From Rhabdochlamydiaceae bacterium (GTDB taxonomy: Bacteria > Chlamydiota > Chlamydiia > Chlamydiales > Rhabdochlamydiaceae), in contig JAIETG010000027.1 in the NCBI GenBank assembly GCA_019745395.1, positions 124,001-188,000 on the forward strand: a DNA stretch of 64,000 nucleotides. Reading direction: 5' to 3'. This document shows positions 43,040-53,300 of the stretch, piece after piece. Every line of letters starts with the position of its first letter. The stretch's first letter is position 1. Position numbers and translations under genes: made by a program. The notes below the pieces were generated by a model, which worked only from the letters and a program-made list of their open reading frames with translations, was not told the DNA's origin and did not search any database.

Positions 43040-44332
43040 GTGAAATCTTTTTTTTCTACTAAACATCCAAAAGAAATGTATCTACTGGCTGTTTCAGAAA
43101 TGTGTCAGCGTTTTGCTTTTTGGGGTATTGCAAACTTACTTGTGCTCTATCTCGTAGAACATCACCATTTTGCCGATGCAAAGGCAGATACACTTTTCGG
43201 TCTTTTTACGGGCATCGCTTTTGTTCTTCCCGTTCTTGGAGGCTGGATTGCAGATCGCACGAGCTATCGCCTGGCGGTCATATGGGGATCTATTTTAAAT
43301 GCCATAGGCTGTTTTTTAATGGCTACAGGTAGTGTTTCTTTTCTTTATGTTGCATTATTTTTTGCAGCAGCAGGCGGCTGCATCTTCACTCCTGGCATTT
43401 ATACCATCTTAGGTCACGTATATCACGATAAACAGAATCTAAGAGAAGGTGGATTTTCCATTTATTACTGCTCTGTGAATGTCGGAATTTTTTTGGCAAT
43501 GATTGTATTGGGTTGGATCGGTCAAACAAAACACTGGTCTATTGCGTTTGTTCTAGCAGGTATTATTCAGATCCTAGGGTTGCTTCCTTTTTTCAAGGTC
43601 ATGAAAAAAATAGGATCCATACATCAGGAAAATCACATATTGCAAAAATCAAAAATCTCTCACCCCGTCAAAAAACACGAAAAAGATCGTATCATCGTAA
43701 TCTGCATTCTAGCGTTCTTCTCGATTATTTTCTGGCTAGCCTTCAATCAAGGAGGATCTTCTATGACTCTCTTTGCTCTACGCTACACTGACAGAAGCTT
43801 ATTTGGATTTCAAATGCCTCCTTCCTGGCTACTTTCCCTTGAATCCTTATACCTCGTGCTCTTTGCATTTCCTTTGACTGCATTATACATCTATTTAGCG
43901 AAAAGAAAACAAGACCCAAGCCCTCCAATGAAATGTGCTTTAGGGCTTTTGGCCATGGGGCTTTGCTTTCTTATTATGGTTTTTGGTGCCTCAAAAATTG
44001 CTCCAGGGGCTCAAGAAGGATCTTTAAGTCCTTTTTACTTGATGGGAGCATATCTATTAATGGCTCTGGGAGAGATGCTTATTTCTCCTATTGGGCTTTC
44101 TTTAGTGACGCATCTTTCTCCTCGCAAGTATACAGCCATGCTCGTAGGAGTCTGGTATCTATGCATCGGCATCGGTTTTTATGCAGGAGGACTTTTTGCA
44201 ACTTTGATGGCAGAGCTCTCTAGCTTGGCTGCCTTTTTTAACATCTACGTGCTTCTTTCTTTTATTGGCGCAGCATGCTTAATTCTTTTAGCTAAAAAAC
44301 TCGATAAAATGAGACACGCTGATAAATTTTAA
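43040..44332 (+). CDS. POT/PTR2-family peptide transporter
   Basis: A 430-aa protein, GTG start after a GAGG box. Twelve or more membrane segments. PTR2 signatures: FGLFTGIAFVLPVLGGWIADR and FSIYYCSVNVGIFLAMIV (the FYxxINxG-type motif). The ExxERFxYYG motif of helix 1 reads SEMCQRFAFWG: the second Glu is replaced by Gln. Members take up di- and tripeptides with protons, which suits an intracellular organism. Convergent with marC. Confidence 0.85.
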   Translation: MKSFFSTKHPKEMYLLAVSEMCQRFAFWGIANLLVLYLVEHHHFADAKADTLFGLFTGIAFVLPVLGGWIADRTSYRLAVIWGSILNAIGCFLMATGSVSFLYVALFFAAAGGCIFTPGIYTILGHVYHDKQNLREGGFSIYYCSVNVGIFLAMIVLGWIGQTKHWSIAFVLAGIIQILGLLPFFKVMKKIGSIHQENHILQKSKISHPVKKHEKDRIIVICILAFFSIIFWLAFNQGGSSMTLFALRYTDRSLFGFQMPPSWLLSLESLYLVLFAFPLTALYIYLAKRKQDPSPPMKCALGLLAMGLCFLIMVFGASKIAPGAQEGSLSPFYLMGAYLLMALGEMLISPIGLSLVTHLSPRKYTAMLVGVWYLCIGIGFYAGGLFATLMAELSSLAAFFNIYVLLSFIGAACLILLAKKLDKMRHADKF

Positions 44333-44342
44333 CTTCTAACAA

Positions 44343-44370
44343 GGACTGCAAGATCAAGATCGTGCAGTCC
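44343..44370. terminator. Hairpin between convergent genes
   Basis: GGACTGCA and TGCAGTCC (8 bp, 12-base loop) lie between the stops of the transporter (44332) and marC (44391); could serve both strands. Confidence 0.45.
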
Positions 44371-44390
44371 TAAAATCCTCATCAAAAAAA

Positions 44391-45017
44391 TTATAGAAGT
44401 CCGGGAAAAAGCTCCCCAATTCCCCTAGAAAAAACATCAACTGCAATGACGGAAATAATCAAACCTCCAATGCGATTGAATACTTTCAGCCCCGTCTTGC
44501 CCAGTTTTTTTTCTAAAAAACTAGCAAAATACAAACAAAGATAAAGAGTTCCAGCAACGGCCAAAAGACAAATCGAAAGATAAATATGATCGACAATACC
44601 CGGATTATTGCCTGCAGCTAAAATAACACTACTAATAGCACCGGGCCCCGCCATCAAAGGAATAGCAAGAGGCACAATTTCTACGGATTCTTTCTGAGCC
44701 TCTTCCAAATCTTCCGGACTACACTTTATCTTTCTGGTATCGCCATACAACATCGCAAGAGCCAGTAAAAAAAGGATAATTCCACCAGCTACCTGAAACG
44801 TAGCTAATCGTATCCCAAAAAAGTCCATAATAGAACCTCCGAACCACGCCATTGCCAGTAAAATAACCGCAACCGCAATAGACGCTATAATACTCACTCG
44901 CTTTCTTTGCGCTATTGACCGCCCTTCTGTCAAACTCAAAAAAGCTGGAATAGCAGAACAAGGACTGCATATCATGAAAATGCCGATATATAGTTTGATC
45001 ATTTGCTGTAAATCCAT
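44391..45017 (-). CDS. MarC-family integral membrane protein
   Basis: A 208-aa protein with six hydrophobic segments and the MarC pattern: an N-terminal helix with ICSPCSAIPAFLSLTEG, the centre PLAIPLMAGPGAISSVIL, and the C-terminal KVFNRIGGLIISVIAVDVFSRGI. A good AGAGGAG box precedes the ATG. The family is widespread and has no firm substrate. Confidence 0.87.
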   Translation of the reverse strand: MDLQQMIKLYIGIFMICSPCSAIPAFLSLTEGRSIAQRKRVSIIASIAVAVILLAMAWFGGSIMDFFGIRLATFQVAGGIILFLLALAMLYGDTRKIKCSPEDLEEAQKESVEIVPLAIPLMAGPGAISSVILAAGNNPGIVDHIYLSICLLAVAGTLYLCLYFASFLEKKLGKTGLKVFNRIGGLIISVIAVDVFSRGIGELFPGLL

Positions 45018-45050
45018 ATGGCTCCTCTTGTGTTTTCAAAAAAACAGTCA

Positions 45051-47462
45051 TTAGTTTAACTGGTTTTGTGCATACATAGCAATCACAGTCAATATAAGTT
45101 CATTGGTCCCTGCATCGAACTGAGTTTTATTGCTCTTAACATCATCGATCATCTTTTGCACAGATACAGGTAGCCCTAAAGGCTGACAAACATCTCCCGT
45201 AGCACATCTGGCAACTAAGGGAATAAGAATGCTTTGAATGGTATTAGTCGTGTCAAAATTATCCCAATTGGCTGTTACATAGTCAGCCATGCTTTGGACA
45301 TAGTCCAAAGACACTATAGGCTGAATATCAGAAGCTCTTCCTAAAAAATTATCCATAAGATTGGCTGACGCCGGCATGAAAACGCAGCCTATGATGCGAT
45401 CCCATTCTAATCCCCAATAGGTTTCAGCAGTTATTTTATTTTGCCAAACCATAGATGCTACAAGGTGATCTGAAACATACTCCGGACAAACATCTTTATA
45501 AGCTGTAGTCCTAGGATCTACCTGCCAGTAAGATTGATAAGAGGAGGTTTCTAAAGCCCAGCGATTTTTAGCCACTTGGATACTCTCTTTATCAGCTCCT
45601 GTTTGCTTAAGCCAGGCCACAATACTCATGCTTCCAAAAAGCGCCTCCGATTCACTTTCTGTATTTTGTCCATCAGAACTTTTGCCAAGACCAGATAGCC
45701 AAGAATGCCCTTCATAAAAATCGAGGTTTCTGTGATTGATAAAATTATCCCCTCCTGATTGTCCCATATCTGCCGCCAGGAAATTGCCCAAATCTCTATT
45801 TTTATAAGAAGCAATTACCGAGTCTTGGTCTAAATATTTAGACTGTATTCCAACCTTGCTTTCATACTGGTCCAATAATGTTAAAGCATAAAGAGGGTAC
45901 CCATATTGAACGATATGATCGTTAAGAGTAATAGCCGATCCATAAGAATCTGGAAAAAAAACAATAGATCCCCAGTTCTCATCTTTTCTAATTCCTGAAG
46001 ATTCTTGTAAAATTTTTCCATCGATTTTTTCAGGGAAGGTAGAAGTTCCCATCCAAAGGTTATTGATTCCCTCAATCAAACTTTGATGGAGCGCATCTAA
46101 CTTAGACTGCCAAAGATTGGGACGCCCAGAAACAGTTACGACTTCTTGGGCATAGACTAAAGTCAAAGCCTTTTGATAGAGAAATTTATTATAAGGAATA
46201 GATAACGTCGGAGCAGGCGAGCTGATTGCCGCATCAAGGCCTCTATCCAATACTTGAGCATCTATTAAAGCAATCGCTTGCGTCTGTGTGATTCCGGGAG
46301 CGGGGAGGGGACTTACGCTTAAATCATCGTATGCTTGTGGAAACTTAAACTGAAATACGCTTCCTACATAAGCCCGCAATTTCCCTTTTAAACAAAGCAA
46401 AGACAGATTTGTCGGTTGTTCATTAGATACAAGATGCGCTTTATGGACTTGATGATCCATCAAAAGCACCAAAGGCTCTCCTGATTCCTTTGCATTTAAA
46501 AGATCCGCACATGAATACGTAAAACTATAGTCGTATGCATTTTGAGGATCTACAGAAAAGGATCCTTCCGCTTGTATAATAACAGCCCTCGCATGAATAT
46601 CCAATAGATCGCTTACTGAAGCAAGTTGATCGCTAGGAATACAAACCATGTTTATGTATCCAGTATAAGGGTTCTCTGAAATCAAAGATTGATTAGCCCA
46701 AGATAGCTGTAGTGCATCAGGAGTGTAGATCAAATACGTAAAGCCGTTTGAATCCGTTACCTGGTATTTAGTCATCCCTCCCACAGAAAATGAACTCATT
46801 GCTTGCCCATTAGGTATTTGTATATTCACTGCAGAGCTCTGAAATTGAGCTCCCTGAAATACTCCACCTTGAGCTAAGTAGAGGATCAGTTTGTCTTCTG
46901 AATAATGAATGGATCTAAGCATATTTCCTGTTTCTGACTCTAGCCAGTGGACTGTCGGATTTTGTTGAGAACTAGGAGGTATTATAGAAAAGGATCCAGG
47001 ATTAACACTTAAATCGATCGTAAAATGACCAGAAGCAGGAACATTAGGCGTTGGGTAATATTTAAACGCTTTAGGACATAAAAAACTCATGCCATTTTGA
47101 GCTGTCCCATTCCAAAAAAGGTTATAATAACCAGTAGAACTCATCACTCCGCCCTGAGGCCATGAAGCCAAAGTCTGGAACCAGTCATTTGTCGGATTGA
47201 AAGTTATGCCTGGAAACTGCTGAGACTGATGCGGGGTCCAAATTCGGCTTGATGTTGGCTGATAATAACCTTCATAGACAACCCAATTCCCCGTAGGGTC
47301 ATTCGGATTTGGAGTATAGTATGTCGGAGGGGCCATTACATTTTCAAAACTTGGAATAGGAATATCCTGCAAAAAACTACACAAAGAAAAAGAGCTCCCT
47401 AAAAACAGACTGTAAAAACCCACTCTTTGTACTTTTTCCCAAGCTGACATGTTATTTCCCAT
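45051..47462 (-). CDS. GH81-family endo-beta-1,3-glucanase, secreted
   Basis: An 803-aa protein; GGAG box, then ATG at 47462. A signal peptide spans about residues 12-31. The C-terminal domain has the GH81 catalytic blocks: LNDHIVQYGYPLYALTLLDQ, NLDFYEGHSWLSGLG and QNTESESEALFGSMSIVAWL, which hold the conserved His, Asp and paired Glu of the family. GH81 enzymes cut beta-1,3-glucan, mostly in fungi, oomycetes, plants and some soil bacteria. In an intracellular bacterium this suggests action on host or prey cell wall or storage glucan. It is a likely transferred gene, though composition looks like its neighbours. Confidence 0.85.
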   Translation of the reverse strand: MGNNMSAWEKVQRVGFYSLFLGSSFSLCSFLQDIPIPSFENVMAPPTYYTPNPNDPTGNWVVYEGYYQPTSSRIWTPHQSQQFPGITFNPTNDWFQTLASWPQGGVMSSTGYYNLFWNGTAQNGMSFLCPKAFKYYPTPNVPASGHFTIDLSVNPGSFSIIPPSSQQNPTVHWLESETGNMLRSIHYSEDKLILYLAQGGVFQGAQFQSSAVNIQIPNGQAMSSFSVGGMTKYQVTDSNGFTYLIYTPDALQLSWANQSLISENPYTGYINMVCIPSDQLASVSDLLDIHARAVIIQAEGSFSVDPQNAYDYSFTYSCADLLNAKESGEPLVLLMDHQVHKAHLVSNEQPTNLSLLCLKGKLRAYVGSVFQFKFPQAYDDLSVSPLPAPGITQTQAIALIDAQVLDRGLDAAISSPAPTLSIPYNKFLYQKALTLVYAQEVVTVSGRPNLWQSKLDALHQSLIEGINNLWMGTSTFPEKIDGKILQESSGIRKDENWGSIVFFPDSYGSAITLNDHIVQYGYPLYALTLLDQYESKVGIQSKYLDQDSVIASYKNRDLGNFLAADMGQSGGDNFINHRNLDFYEGHSWLSGLGKSSDGQNTESESEALFGSMSIVAWLKQTGADKESIQVAKNRWALETSSYQSYWQVDPRTTAYKDVCPEYVSDHLVASMVWQNKITAETYWGLEWDRIIGCVFMPASANLMDNFLGRASDIQPIVSLDYVQSMADYVTANWDNFDTTNTIQSILIPLVARCATGDVCQPLGLPVSVQKMIDDVKSNKTQFDAGTNELILTVIAMYAQNQLN

Positions 47463-47552
47463 ATTTTCTCCAAATATTGTGAAGCAAGAATAACTTACAT
47501 GAGTTAAAGGAAAATTGAGATTCTATCAACTGAAAACAGATAACAAGGAAGA

Positions 47553-47588
47553 CTGAGCAGGATCGTAAAAAAAAACGATCCAGCTCAG
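47553..47588 (-). terminator. Terminator of the two-gene EEP operon
   Basis: CTGAGCAGGATCGT and ACGATCCAGCTCAG form a 13-of-14-bp stem around an A/T loop; on the minus strand it lies 4 bases after the stop at 47593. Confidence 0.7.
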
Positions 47589-47592
47589 GTTA

Positions 47593-48588
47593 CTAGGGGA
47601 TGAAATCCACAAGAACAGGCATATGATCGGAGGGAAAAGATCCCTGTACTGTTGCAGGTTGAACGGCATGAATTAACACATTCACGTCTTTAGAAACATA
47701 GATGTGGTCCAAAAAAACACCCGGAGTTCCTGTACCTTTAAAAGGAATTCCATAGCCCTCTTGATTAGTAAATGTCGATATGGGGCCTAAATGACCCAAA
47801 ACAGATACTTCTTTAGCATCTTTTAAAGTGTCCTGTGTCAAAATGCGATGAATATAATCGCCATCATAAAAAGGCAAATTTCCTATCTCTAAACGATGAG
47901 GGAAAATGTTTAAATCGCCCGCTAAAATTACAGGCATTTTCTCCGCAATAGGCTTTAGATGCTTGGCTATAAATCGAGCCTGAAAATCTCTCTTTTCTAT
48001 TTTCGAAAACGCAAGATGCGTATTAAAAACAGCTACAGACTTACCTGTTTTTAGATCTTTCAACTGAAGCTGTGTTAAGGTTTCTGAACTAGGAAGCTGA
48101 GGAGTGTCCGTCATATACCACACTTTACTATCGATAACTTCAAAGCGATCTTTTCGATAGAAAATCCCATTCAATTCCCCATCTTCGCAAGGCTTCGCAT
48201 ACCAGGAGAAATTACTTTCCATATAGGGCATAAATTCTTTCAGCTGATTTACATATAACTCTTGAATACAAAGAATATCAGGATTCATTTCTTCTATAAC
48301 TTCTACAATACGCGGCAAACGCTGAGGCCAGCGATTAACTTTCTCCATCCCATTATCGTAAAGATCAAACAGCATATTATAAGTTACCAATCTGATACGC
48401 TGTTCTTTATGAGCTAACACAGACTGTATCTCTTCATACTGGGAACGAGAGTATTTATGCTCAGAAAGGTTTTCTAAACGTTCAAAATGCTCTAAGCTAG
48501 GGATGATCGAATTTTCGATCGCCAACCCAAAAGTTGCAACAAAAGTAAAAACTAGAACAATGCTTCGACAAATCAATTTTCTAATCAC
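47593..48588 (-). CDS. Secreted endonuclease/exonuclease/phosphatase-family enzyme
   Basis: A 331-aa protein, GTG start with an AAGGAG box, overlapping the upstream gene by 4 bp. Signal peptide MIRKLICRSIVLVFTFVATFG. EEP motifs: LVTYNMLFD, DILCIQEL (metal Glu), NTHLAF, GDLNIFP (Asp/Asn) and SDHMPVLVDF (Asp/His). The catalytic set is complete. Members include sphingomyelinases, inositol phosphatases and nucleases. The secreted form could act on host phospholipid or extracellular nucleic acid. Terminator follows. Confidence 0.84.
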   Translation of the reverse strand: MIRKLICRSIVLVFTFVATFGLAIENSIIPSLEHFERLENLSEHKYSRSQYEEIQSVLAHKEQRIRLVTYNMLFDLYDNGMEKVNRWPQRLPRIVEVIEEMNPDILCIQELYVNQLKEFMPYMESNFSWYAKPCEDGELNGIFYRKDRFEVIDSKVWYMTDTPQLPSSETLTQLQLKDLKTGKSVAVFNTHLAFSKIEKRDFQARFIAKHLKPIAEKMPVILAGDLNIFPHRLEIGNLPFYDGDYIHRILTQDTLKDAKEVSVLGHLGPISTFTNQEGYGIPFKGTGTPGVFLDHIYVSKDVNVLIHAVQPATVQGSFPSDHMPVLVDFIP

Positions 48589-50024
48589 ACAGAGCTCCTT
48601 AACTTTTTAGCTTTATATCCATTCCAAAAACGATCGAAAAACAATCCATCTTCTAAGAAATTCGGCCAAAGCCTGGCTAACAAAGGAACGTGATCTGACC
48701 CAACGACAGGATTTGGTAAAACTGTTTCACGATCAATTGCTGCTAAAGGTGCAGCCTTGGAGTTAAGGTCCTTACTATGACAAACGTGATCAATGGTCTT
48801 AGCTTCTTGATTTTGATGATTATTGGTTGGACCTGCCTTATAATCATGAACCAGGCCTTCTTTTTCTAAAACACGAATAACATCATCTGTATGCTTCGCA
48901 TTGAAATCTCCACACTCTACGAAAGAACCTGTCTTATGTGTTTTATGCATTGTATCAGCCAATTCTTTTGCTTGAATAGCTCTTCTCGGCTGATCCAAAT
49001 GCGTATTTCCTACGACATATTTTTCCCCTCGGATCCGAAGGTCTGCAATTTGCGCGACTCTTCCTGTAGTATCTTGATAAGCATAAGGGGTTATACTCTT
49101 TACATCCACCACGCTATCTTTCACAAACATGGCAACACCAAACTTGCCATTTTGATTTAGCGCCAAGTTTGACTGCTGGTATTTATCACCCAGTGCTTTG
49201 CATAAGTACTCATACGATTTAGGCTCTACTTCTTGCAAGCATATCACGTCAGCATCGGTGCTTTGTAAAGTTTGCGCAATTCGTTCAATTCTTTGATCCC
49301 AAGCAAAGTCATCAGGCCTTTTTTCCACTTCATCTCCGAACCACTTCAAAGTAGTGTCGGAAAGAATATTGAATGTAACGATCTTAACTTCTTTTTTCGG
49401 GACGAACCATTTTGTATAAGTGAGCTTTGCGCTAGGAATTGCCTGGAAAGTACGAACCATAGAGAGCGCTAAGTGCGCATATCCCTCTAACTGTCTTCCA
49501 TCATGGAACTCTGAGTAAGAATGCCTGAGCTCTAAAATAGCCTGCAAGACCAGAGCGGAAAGAATCACTTCAGGAAGCCCTGTAAATAACATCCCCGCAT
49601 ATAAAGCAGAAGAGCACAAAGAAAATCCCAGCTCTGTAACCGCTTTTTTATCCTTCTTTTGATGAGCGCCCCATAAACCATGCATATCTAAGATCATTTC
49701 TCCTAAAACAGCTACCCCCATAGAAAACATACGACCAGTAAGAGCGAAAAAAACTGCAGCAGCAGCTAAAGATGCCCGGCAAGAGAGATCAGCTATTTGA
49801 CCAAATTCTTTGGTGTGAGAAAGCTTTACTAAAGAATCAACAGAAGTTAAAGCATGCAACCCTATGTTGATAACTCTTCCTGAAGGAGCATGCAAACAAA
49901 GAAAAGGTGGGGCTAAAACAGCTACCCGTCCACCTAAATCCCACCAAAAAGACTTATCTATAATAGAGTTATTCGACACCTCATTTGAATTAATATTAGA
50001 AACGCTACTTATCATGAACACCAT
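48585..50024 (-). CDS. CCR4-like EEP-family protein with membrane N-terminus
   Basis: About 479 aa. The frame begins at GTG 50027; the ATG at 50024 or the one at 50015 are equally possible starts, and no good ribosome binding site is visible. Residues 25-190 have several hydrophobic segments. The C-terminal EEP domain has KIVTFNILSDT, DQRIERIAQTLQ, ADVICLQEVEPKSYE, GNTHLDQPR, GDFNAKH and GSDHVPLLARL. The TFNILS...R...ICLQEVE...Y arrangement resembles the CCR4/nocturnin/Angel group of mRNA deadenylases more than bacterial exonuclease III. It forms an operon with the secreted EEP gene. Confidence 0.72.
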   Translation of the reverse strand: MVFMISSVSNINSNEVSNNSIIDKSFWWDLGGRVAVLAPPFLCLHAPSGRVINIGLHALTSVDSLVKLSHTKEFGQIADLSCRASLAAAAVFFALTGRMFSMGVAVLGEMILDMHGLWGAHQKKDKKAVTELGFSLCSSALYAGMLFTGLPEVILSALVLQAILELRHSYSEFHDGRQLEGYAHLALSMVRTFQAIPSAKLTYTKWFVPKKEVKIVTFNILSDTTLKWFGDEVEKRPDDFAWDQRIERIAQTLQSTDADVICLQEVEPKSYEYLCKALGDKYQQSNLALNQNGKFGVAMFVKDSVVDVKSITPYAYQDTTGRVAQIADLRIRGEKYVVGNTHLDQPRRAIQAKELADTMHKTHKTGSFVECGDFNAKHTDDVIRVLEKEGLVHDYKAGPTNNHQNQEAKTIDHVCHSKDLNSKAAPLAAIDRETVLPNPVVGSDHVPLLARLWPNFLEDGLFFDRFWNGYKAKKLRSSV

Positions 50025-50269
50025 CACTAAGTTACAATTTAACTACAAGTAAAGAAAGCATTAATTAAATGAAAAAAAAGATCAACTAAAATAGAAATGC
50101 AACACAATAGAAAAAAAATCAGAAGACATAAGTTACATTTTTCATTTTTTGTAATAAATTTTTATAAAATAAGTAAAGATAGCAGCAAAAGCCAAACGCA
50201 TAGATCTTTTTATTTCAGAGAGATATGAGAAAAATTTTAGAAAAAAAATCAGAAAATCATCAATGCGTG

Positions 50270-50298
50270 TTGAAAATTTTGTTAACACACTGTAAAGT
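50270..50298 (+). promoter_or_regulatory. Candidate promoter of the 1158-aa gene
   Basis: TTGAAA (50270-50275), 17-bp spacer, TAAAGT (50293-50298), 48 bp before the ATG at 50346. The rest of the 320-bp space (50025-50345) is AT-rich with no gene seen. Confidence 0.4.
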
Positions 50299-50345
50299 CT
50301 GTGACCGTATTGAATTTGAAAGATATTTTATAAAAGAAAACGGCT

Positions 50346-53300
50346 ATGTCGGACTTTCCCCTTTTACTCGAGAATGTTGTCTGCACCCCCTTTCACATTG
50401 AACCTACCGTAGCTTATGGATTTCTTTCTCCAGAAATCACCCAGCACGTAGCGGCAATGGAAAAGGTGGTAAGGAAATGCATTCCAGAAAATCTTTTAAA
50501 ACTTTCCGCTCTAGAATTTAAAAAAAACTTTCTCTCGAACCTCCCTTTGCTTATATGGAGCGAGCCCAGTAGCGCTCCAGGATATATAGAAATTTCCTGC
50601 CTCACGCTTTCTTTAAAGGAAGATGTTCTAGGGCATCAAATTATCGACATCTTAAGAGCTTGGATCATCCCCGGGAAATGCACCCCCGTGCTCTCATCAC
50701 AAATTCTGCCTTTTTTGTGGGATCTTTTCCCTCACGAGACTTTCCTAGTTTTACAAGCTAAACTTCTCATGAAAAACAGCAAAGAATTAAGCAAAGCCCT
50801 TTTACACCTCCCATCTCTATCAACACATCTGCTTTCTTCTTTAAAAAACCCCTTAATTTTTCGAAACTTCTTTTCCGAACATCCCTTACTAGAAAACATA
50901 AAAAACGCAGAAATTCATAAAAATTTAGGGATAATTACAGAGAAATTCCCCTCGTTTTTCGACACTTCCATCTTCCTGGAAATGAGCCGTTTTTTTTCTT
51001 TATCTCCTAAATCCTTTTCCACGCCTAGAAGCGCAAGACATGTGACTAAAATCATCACATCCCATTTCCTTATGCGCACCAATCTCGTTAGACAACTTTC
51101 TCTATTTCCAGAACGCAGACACTTAAAGCTGCATTATATACGCACAGAGTTGAATTTCTTTTTCGGATCTAAACCTGTTCTCGGACTTGCTATCGCTATT
51201 GCTCCCTTAGACAAACATGAGTTTTTTGAAGAGAGTCATATTTTAGAAGCGGCCCAATCTTTACTCCCCGATGTACAAAGTGTGCAAGGTTCCTTTTACA
51301 GTTACCAAGGCGTTGAAGATCCGTTATGCACTCTGTATATAGAATTAGAAAAAAAAGACGGATCCCGGTTTTCCTTTCAAGAAATCCATCTCCTAAAAAA
51401 AGATTTCGAATCAGAGCTCAAGCGAAGAATTGAAAAACTAGTTCCCTCCATCTTCATGATTCGCAACGAAGAAGAAATCATGAGAAATATTTTACTCTTA
51501 AGTGAAGAGCTCAAATATCTCTCAGATCTTCCCCAAGTTATGATCTCTTTAGATAAACAAACTTCCTCCGAGATGATTTTTGTTGTCATTCTTGTACGTT
51601 TAGTAAAACCAGGCCAACCCTCTCTTTCGCAAAGTTTCCACAAAATAAAAACACAAGCTGTATTTGTGCCTGATCGACTGCAACATGTCGGGTTTTTACG
51701 AAAAAATTATCCTAAAGAAGCTAACGTATTTCACGTAAAGCTTCCCAAAGATTCCAGCTTACTAAGACCCGATTACTCCGTAAATTTCTACCTAGCAAGG
51801 GAAAAAGTAGCAAACGTACTACAAGAGGCCATTGGACCTTTTCGAGATTATAACGGGGGAATGATCCTAAAACAAGGAGAGCTCTTCTACCAGTTTAAAG
51901 AATCGTTTTCTTCGATAGCGCAAAAAAATTCCGAACTATTAGAGAATTTTTTCTTTTCCTTAAATCCCATTGAAATGCAAGCAACCCTGCCTTTGTTTTC
52001 TTTACAAGTCTTATTCCGCCAATTTCTCGAAGCAAGAGATATTGAACTACCAAAAAAAGAACACTATTTTCTCAAGATCGAAGAAAAGAAAGACATGTTA
52101 TTTGCGATGATACGCATTCAAGATACAGCATTTAAAGAAGAGTTACATGCAACTCTCATACGTTATGAGTTATGGTCTAAATCTCTTATCCACACTTCTT
52201 TTTCTTTACAAGGCTCTTTATATATTGGCTGCATTTTGCTTCATTTCGATCCGAAAAAACATCAAATCTTCATAGAAGCTCTTCAAGAGGCGATCCATAG
52301 CTGGAGAAATCGAATCAAAAATCAGCAAATTGTAAGATTAAGCCTTTCCCACCTTCCTTCTTCTTTAGATCCAAGAATGGAAGGGGACGAAATCTCTGCA
52401 GCTCTTGCAAAAATGCTCTTTGAAGGCCTTACCAGACTCGATGAAAACGGAAATCCCTCTTTAGCAATCGCCCAATCTGTCGAGATCCTGAAAAACGCAA
52501 CACAATATCTTTTTAAGTTAAAAAAATGCTACTGGACGGATGGATCTCTTGTCACAGCCTATGACTTTGAGCACAGTTGGAAAAAAATCCTATCTCCATC
52601 TTTTTCCACTCCTCTCTCTCACTTTCTACATGTCATTAAGAATGCTCAAGCTGCCAAAGAGGGACTGTGCCCTATAGAACATGTAGGGATTACATCGCTC
52701 ACCCCTTCAACTTTAGCTGTAGACCTAGAGTACCCTTCTCCAGAATTTCTAGAACTTGTAGCCCTTCCCATCTACTCTCCAGTTCCTCATTACATCGATA
52801 AGACGCATCCCGATTGGGGCCTTAGGGATTCTGAAGATTTTGTATGCAATGGTCCTTTTTTACTCAAAAAAACTTCTCATCACGCACGCTACGAACTCAT
52901 TAAAAATTCCTTATATTGGGATCAAGAGCAAGTAAAAATCCAGCAAATCAATCTCTCGAAAGATTCCAGTACTATCGCGCATTCAATGTTTCAAAACGAG
53001 GAAATTGACTGGCTCGGGATGCCTTTAAGACCCTGGGAACCATTTTTCGAAGAGCACATAGAGGCAGATACTCATCCAACTCTTTCCGGAGTACATTGGG
53101 CTCTTTTCAATACAGAAAAATTCCCCTTCCAAAACACCAATTTGAGAAAAGCTTTCGCTTTAGCCATCAACCAGAAAGAATTAGTATCACGACTACCTCA
53201 CACATGCTTCCCAGCTAGCGCACCGCTCCCCCCATCCCACACGATGAACTACAATTTAGATCATTGTACTGGAAATGAAGCCAAAGCTTTAGAATTTTTC

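Noticed and set aside
50025-50345. Possible short genes in the AT-rich space
   Set aside because: Only very short frames, no ribosome binding sites; the only credible element is a promoter-like pair.
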